From positions 1-46,690 of the forward strand of contig CARCZS010000022.1 of the NCBI GenBank assembly GCA_948956705.1: a stretch of 46,690 bases of DNA, written 5' to 3'. Within the stretch, counting starts at the first letter, position 1. The number at the start of each line of letters is the position of its first letter. The notes beneath the pieces are model-generated. The model was given only the letters and a program-made list of their open reading frames with translations. It searched no databases and was not told the origin of the DNA. Below are positions 42,787 through 46,690 of this stretch, piece after piece. The position numbers and the translations under genes are program-made. The DNA is from an uncultured Phocaeicola sp. Lineage in GTDB: Bacteria; Bacteroidota; Bacteroidia; Bacteroidales; Bacteroidaceae.

Positions 42787-43922
42787 AACATATCCTTTAT
42801 TTGATGCACATCCCTTGGGGATGGATAAAGCAACGTCCACATTTCTTTGCAGAGAAATTGGCTGAAGATGCTGTTGTTGACGTTAAGTATAAACAACCTT
42901 TTAAGGTGACCAAGAAGCATCTGCTTACCTCCAATAGTGAAACTATAAGTAATTTGTTTATAGATAGTTTTTTCATGTTTCCTTGGCACAAACTACCGAT
43001 ATTAAAATATTTTACTTTGGAGTGGAGTCAGTCTTTATCATTGAGGTTTTCTTTAAAGAGGAAAGCTAAATATGATTTTATTTGGCTTACCAGTCCGGCT
43101 TTATATCCCTGTATAGGTGCTGTGAACAAGGGAGCTAAGATCATTTATGATTGTATGGATGATATTGCAGAATTTCCTTCTTCTAAATCATCCCCAGTAT
43201 ATTGCGAACAACTTGTAAACTGGGAAATCGGCTTAATGAAACATGCGGATATAGTATTATGCTCGTCAGCGTATTTGAAGGAAAAAGTAATATCACGTTC
43301 CGGAATCGACAGGGATATTCATGTTATTAATAATGCCATTTCGTTGCCTCGAATCGCGAGTTTTGATAGCTATCCTTCTAAAGTACAAGAGGCTATAAAC
43401 TTGTTGAAACTACCTAAGTGTTCTCTTCTATATATTGGAACAATATCTCAATGGTTTGATTTTAAACTTATTTGTGAGGCTTTGGATAAAAACAAAGATG
43501 TACAATTAGTTCTTGTTGGTCCCAAGGATTGTGAAATTCCTTCTCATAAACAACTTCATTATATAGGTTCCGTTGAGAGACAGTATATCTATTCGCTCAT
43601 GGAGCAGGCTTCTGCTTTGGTTATGCCTTTTATTGTAAATGAGTTGATTAGATCTGTAAATCCGGTGAAGATGTATGAATACATTTATATGGAAAAGCCT
43701 ATTATAGCTCCCCATTATGGTGAGATGGAGAAATTTCTTCCGTACGTAAATTTATACCATAGCAATGAAGAGTTTATGAGTTTAGTGACTCAGCTCTGTG
43801 AAGGAGAACTACAGATTACTACCGAAAAGGGAAAGGAAATGAAAGCTTTTGCCGAAAAGAATACATGGGAAAGTCGGTATGAAGAAGTAAAAAAACTATT
43901 GTTTAAGGAATATTTAATTTAA
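42783..43922 (+). CDS. Glycosyltransferase, GT-B fold (GT1/GT4-like)
   Basis: This 379-residue protein starts ILYLMHIPWGWIKQRPHFFAE, typical of capsule transferases that resemble the teichuronic acid biosynthesis type (TuaH-like). The C-terminal domain includes YIGTISQWFDFKLICEAL and ASALVMPFIVNELIRSVNPVKMYEYI, where a Pro-Val-Lys-Met-Tyr-Glu signature contacts the donor. It is cytoplasmic. Its ATG overlaps the polymerase stop, and a GT2 gene follows after 6 bases. Substrate unknown. Confidence 0.85.
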   Translation: MKHILYLMHIPWGWIKQRPHFFAEKLAEDAVVDVKYKQPFKVTKKHLLTSNSETISNLFIDSFFMFPWHKLPILKYFTLEWSQSLSLRFSLKRKAKYDFIWLTSPALYPCIGAVNKGAKIIYDCMDDIAEFPSSKSSPVYCEQLVNWEIGLMKHADIVLCSSAYLKEKVISRSGIDRDIHVINNAISLPRIASFDSYPSKVQEAINLLKLPKCSLLYIGTISQWFDFKLICEALDKNKDVQLVLVGPKDCEIPSHKQLHYIGSVERQYIYSLMEQASALVMPFIVNELIRSVNPVKMYEYIYMEKPIIAPHYGEMEKFLPYVNLYHSNEEFMSLVTQLCEGELQITTEKGKEMKAFAEKNTWESRYEEVKKLLFKEYLI

Positions 43923-43928
43923 CTTGTT

Positions 43929-44758
43929 ATGTCTGTTACTATATCTGCCAACGTCTTGGTTCGTAATGAAATCAAGCACGTGGATGCATTCGTGCGCAAC
44001 ATGATAGACGCTTGTATTGACGAAGTCGTTTTCTTGGACGGTGGAAGTTCTGATGGAACTTATGAACGTTTATTGGAGTACAAAGTGAAATATTCACATA
44101 TACGAGTGCTCCATTGGGAGCAACCCAAAGGAAGTGAATATAAACAAGGTTTTAATGAAGTGGCCCGTCGGAATCTGATGATTGAAGCGTCTTCTATGGA
44201 CTGGTGTCTTTACATTGATATAGACGAGCGTATTCCTGTTGATTTTAAAAGCAAATTGGACGAGAAAGCTATGTTGTCTGCTTTGCTGGTAGCTTTTCCT
44301 CGTTATCACTTTTGGAGGAATGGTATCAGAGTGGATATGTCTGATGATAAAGTTTGGTATCCGGATTTGAATTATCGTTTATTTCGTCGAGATGAACGAT
44401 TGAGGTTTGCTAGTCGTGATGCCAACGGATTGCATAATTACCTTTCATATAAGAAGAAGCGAGTGATGGGAGGCTTTAATAAGCCTAAAGCTGTGATGCT
44501 GCTATCAAGCTGATAAACAGGTGTTTAATGGGGGTAGAAATATTAAACAATAATAATATATGTGTGTTCCATTTGCATTATTACGACCTGAGCACTCCTA
44601 AAATAAACGACCTAAGGAGAGCTGAGTTTGATAATAAAGTAAAGATTGTGTCATCAAAAGACGAAGGCTTGTTTTATTCATTACGGGATAAAATAGTTCC
44701 CTGTCTGCCTATTTCAAATGTGGATGGAGCACAACTAATTATAGAATATCTGAAATGA
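43929..44758 (+). pseudogene. Glycosyltransferase family 2, frameshifted
   Basis: Read as one gene this would be about 276 residues. The first part (43929-44513, 194 residues) has the GT2 opening SVTISANVLVRNEIKHVDAFV, LDGGSSDGT and DIDERIP, but ends abruptly after FNKPKAVMLLSS. In a second frame, from about 44489, the sequence continues SCDAAIKLINRCLMGVEILNN, a helix-like family-typical continuation, then FHLHYYDLS up to 44758. A single missing base between 44480 and 44492 would explain both. It is either a real inactivating mutation, a slippage site or a sequencing error. The last codons overlap the next gene by ATGA, supporting a former full-length gene. Confidence 0.75.
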
Positions 44759-45492
44759 TATCCGTTTGCATAGCGACTCACAACGGTGAGAAGTACATAA
44801 AAAAACAGCTTGAAAGCATTCTTTCTCAACTTGATTTTTCGGATGAAATTGTAATCTCGGATGATGGTTCGACTGATCAGACAATCAACTTAATACAATC
44901 TTTGGAAGATAAGCGTATAAAGATCTTTACCTATAAACAATGTTTTGATTATTCAAAGCTCTATTTGTCTTCGTATTATTATGCTACTGCCAATTTCCAT
45001 AATGCATTGAGACATGCACAAGGAGAAATCATTTTTTTGGCAGATCAAGATGATATTTGGGTGGAAAACAGGGTTTCTGTTTTTATGAAGGTGTTGGAAA
45101 AGGCCGATTTTGTCACATCTAATTTTTCAATTATAGACGAAATGGATGAACTTATAGAAGAGTTGTATTATGATGGGAATCCGTATGATAATCCGAATGT
45201 TGTAAAAATATTAAAAAATCTTCCTTTTAGGGGATGTTGCTCGGCTTTTAAACGGGATGTTTTGCAGGTGGCTTTACCTTTCCCAAAGAAACTTTTCTTG
45301 CACGATTGCTGGATTGGATTGAACGCTTATTTCAATAATTTTAAAATTGAATTTATAGAAACCCCTTTGCTACTTTATAGAAGACACTCCAATAATGTGA
45401 GTGATTTGAACTCACCCAATAGTTTGTTTTTTAAAATTTCGTATCGCTTAAAATTAATGTGGTATGTATTTGTAAATAGATTGTCTAAATAA
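44755..45492 (+). CDS. Glycosyltransferase family 2, rhamnosyltransferase-like
   Basis: This 245-residue GT-A enzyme starts ISVCIATHNGEKYIKKQLESIL, has SDDGSTDQT for the nucleotide and FLADQDDIW as acceptor/metal motif, all as in RgpF/Rfb rhamnosyl- or deoxyhexosyl-type GT2 proteins. This fits the idea that the CDP-6-deoxy sugar is transferred by one of the GT2 enzymes, but it cannot be proved. It begins in an ATGA overlap with the broken GT2 and ends one base into the next gene (TAATG). Confidence 0.9.
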   Translation: MISVCIATHNGEKYIKKQLESILSQLDFSDEIVISDDGSTDQTINLIQSLEDKRIKIFTYKQCFDYSKLYLSSYYYATANFHNALRHAQGEIIFLADQDDIWVENRVSVFMKVLEKADFVTSNFSIIDEMDELIEELYYDGNPYDNPNVVKILKNLPFRGCCSAFKRDVLQVALPFPKKLFLHDCWIGLNAYFNNFKIEFIETPLLLYRRHSNNVSDLNSPNSLFFKISYRLKLMWYVFVNRLSK

Positions 45493-46679
45493 TGAAGAAA
45501 CTATTATTTATATCTTCCCGTCCAATTTTTCCGATAATTGGTGGAGATCAAATACGAACTTTTCAGAGTTTACGACTATTAGCGGAATATTTCAATATTC
45601 ATTTGATTATAATAACTCCTACAGATATTTCTAAAGAAAAAATGGCGGAGTACGAAAGGTATGGTACTTGGAGATATTTTAAAATGTCAAAAGTGGATCA
45701 TTTTGTGTCTGCAATGAGATTTTTGTATAATTCTCTTCCTATACAGGTAAATTATTACTATTCTAAAAAGGTACAGAATTATATAGACTCAATTATAAAT
45801 GATTATGACGTAGTATATTGCAATAATCTGAGAACAGCAGAATACTTCAGACGGCATACGTCCGTAAGCCGTGTAATAGATTTTGTGGACGCTATCTCTA
45901 TGAATTATGAAAAGGCTCGTAAGCATGCTAACTTGCTGATGAAAGTTGTCTATAACATAGATTATCATCGCTGTAAAATTTATGAGTCGCTTTTATTGCA
46001 AGAATTTGATAATGCTGCTGTTATATCGGATATTGACAAAGATTATATATTGCGCAATTCAAAGGTGAAAAAAAATATTCAGGTCGTTGGCAATATGGCG
46101 GATGTGTCTGAATATGTGGAAGAAACAGAAGGGCATAATCTCGCTTTTATTGGTAAAATGAGTTATGCTCCTAATATATTAGCCGTAAGCAATTTTGTGA
46201 AGAATGTACTTCCCTTAATCAGAAATAAGATTCCTGATGTCACTTTTTACATAGTAGGAGCTTCTCCTGATAGAGATGTGCTTAAACTTCATGATGGCAA
46301 AAAGGTAATAGTGACAGGTTTTGTTGAGAATATAAATGAATATTTTAATCTGGCATCCATTATCGTAGCTCCTATGTTGTCCGGTGCAGGTATTCAGAAT
46401 AAAATAATACAGGCCATGGGTAGTGGGAAATGTGTTGTGACAACTCCAATAGGTGCTGAAGGACTTATCATAAAAGGCGAAATAGCCATAGAAAAGAATG
46501 ATAATGATATGGCTGAGAGAATTATTTTTTTATTAAGCCATAAGGATGTGAGATGTGCTATGGGAAAAGACGCAAGAAAGTATGTGCAACAGAATCTTTC
46601 ATTTGATGCAATATCTCAGCAATTCTACAAATTGGTTACCCCAGTTCGGGATAAGATTTTGTTCATAAAAAGTTGGTAG
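45492..46679 (+). CDS. Glycosyltransferase family 4
   Basis: This 395-residue GT-B enzyme starts KKLLFISSRPIFPIIGGDQIRTFQ, where GGDQIR is the usual acceptor-domain loop, and has a donor domain with APMLSGAGIQNKIIQAMGSGKCVVTT, including the Gly-Lys-Ile/Glu-type signature of GT4. It is complete, with the stop at 46677-46679, 11 bases before the window end. No terminator is visible after it, so the operon probably goes on. Confidence 0.9.
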   Translation: MKKLLFISSRPIFPIIGGDQIRTFQSLRLLAEYFNIHLIIITPTDISKEKMAEYERYGTWRYFKMSKVDHFVSAMRFLYNSLPIQVNYYYSKKVQNYIDSIINDYDVVYCNNLRTAEYFRRHTSVSRVIDFVDAISMNYEKARKHANLLMKVVYNIDYHRCKIYESLLLQEFDNAAVISDIDKDYILRNSKVKKNIQVVGNMADVSEYVEETEGHNLAFIGKMSYAPNILAVSNFVKNVLPLIRNKIPDVTFYIVGASPDRDVLKLHDGKKVIVTGFVENINEYFNLASIIVAPMLSGAGIQNKIIQAMGSGKCVVTTPIGAEGLIIKGEIAIEKNDNDMAERIIFLLSHKDVRCAMGKDARKYVQQNLSFDAISQQFYKLVTPVRDKILFIKSW

Positions 46680-46690
46680 TCTCATAAATA

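Noticed and set aside
1..46690. tRNA genes
   Set aside because: I scanned for T-loop words such as GTTCGAATC or GTTCAAATC and saw none in a plausible context; a covariance search would be needed to exclude them fully.

Overview
The window looks like a chromosomal segment of a gut Bacteroidales bacterium, most likely Bacteroides or Phocaeicola. I infer this from family content (DUF3869 lipoprotein, PCMD protein, UpxY antiterminator, the tiny 'smalltalk' protein), from promoters of the TTTG-N19-TAnnTTTG type with almost no Shine-Dalgarno signals, and from moderate to low G+C. The species cannot be fixed from sequence reading alone.

Layout. 1-383 is the edge of an IS66-type insertion sequence (a tnpB-like reading frame on the minus strand). 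384-959 is gene-free, with a 22-bp tandem repeat and two terminator hairpins. 960-5150 (minus) holds a YtxH protein, a holin-X-like membrane protein, a small protein and a tricorn-like S41 protease. 5361-6943 (plus) has a SPOR lipoprotein and a PCMD protein. 7276-10544 (minus) is a three-gene envelope operon (beta-barrel, DUF3869 lipoprotein, OmpA) behind a textbook Bacteroidetes promoter. 10750-17293 (plus) is housekeeping: ruvX, def, a TPR protein, thrS, infC, rpmI, rplT. It is followed by a structured RNA resembling the Bacteroidales-1 (6S-like) motif, then an EFR1 ferredoxin, mltG (minus), a GH51 arabinofuranosidase, a non-specific nuclease (minus), and a GH29 fucosidase paired with a CBM9/GHL10 protein.

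From about 26000 to the right edge lies a capsular polysaccharide locus. It opens with an approximately 160-bp DNA segment bounded by inverted repeats. The only good promoter -10 box in that segment points away from the locus, so the assembled state looks phase OFF. A long UpxY-type antiterminator follows. Then comes an oppositely oriented cassette of two HU-like proteins, a 32-residue membrane peptide and a T7-lysozyme-like amidase, then a protein of unknown function and a RES-domain-like protein.

The biosynthetic operon starts at 30454. It encodes CDP-glucose synthesis (rfbF), 4,6-dehydration (rfbG), a cupin 3,5-epimerase-like protein and an SDR reductase, which together suggest a CDP-6-deoxyhexose. 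It continues with an FAD oxidoreductase, an acyltransferase, a Wzx flippase, seven glycosyltransferase loci (one broken by a frameshift), a UDP-GlcNAc 2-epimerase and an EpsG-type polymerase. Many of these genes overlap by ATGA or TAATG, so they are probably co-translated. No initiating glycosyl-1-phosphate transferase or export (Wza/Wzc) gene is visible, so the locus probably continues beyond the window.

The most interesting features are the invertible promoter with palindromic repeat arms, the amidase/membrane-peptide/HU cassette with six helically phased 11-bp repeats in its control region, the incomplete CDP-sugar pathway, and the orphan RES gene.
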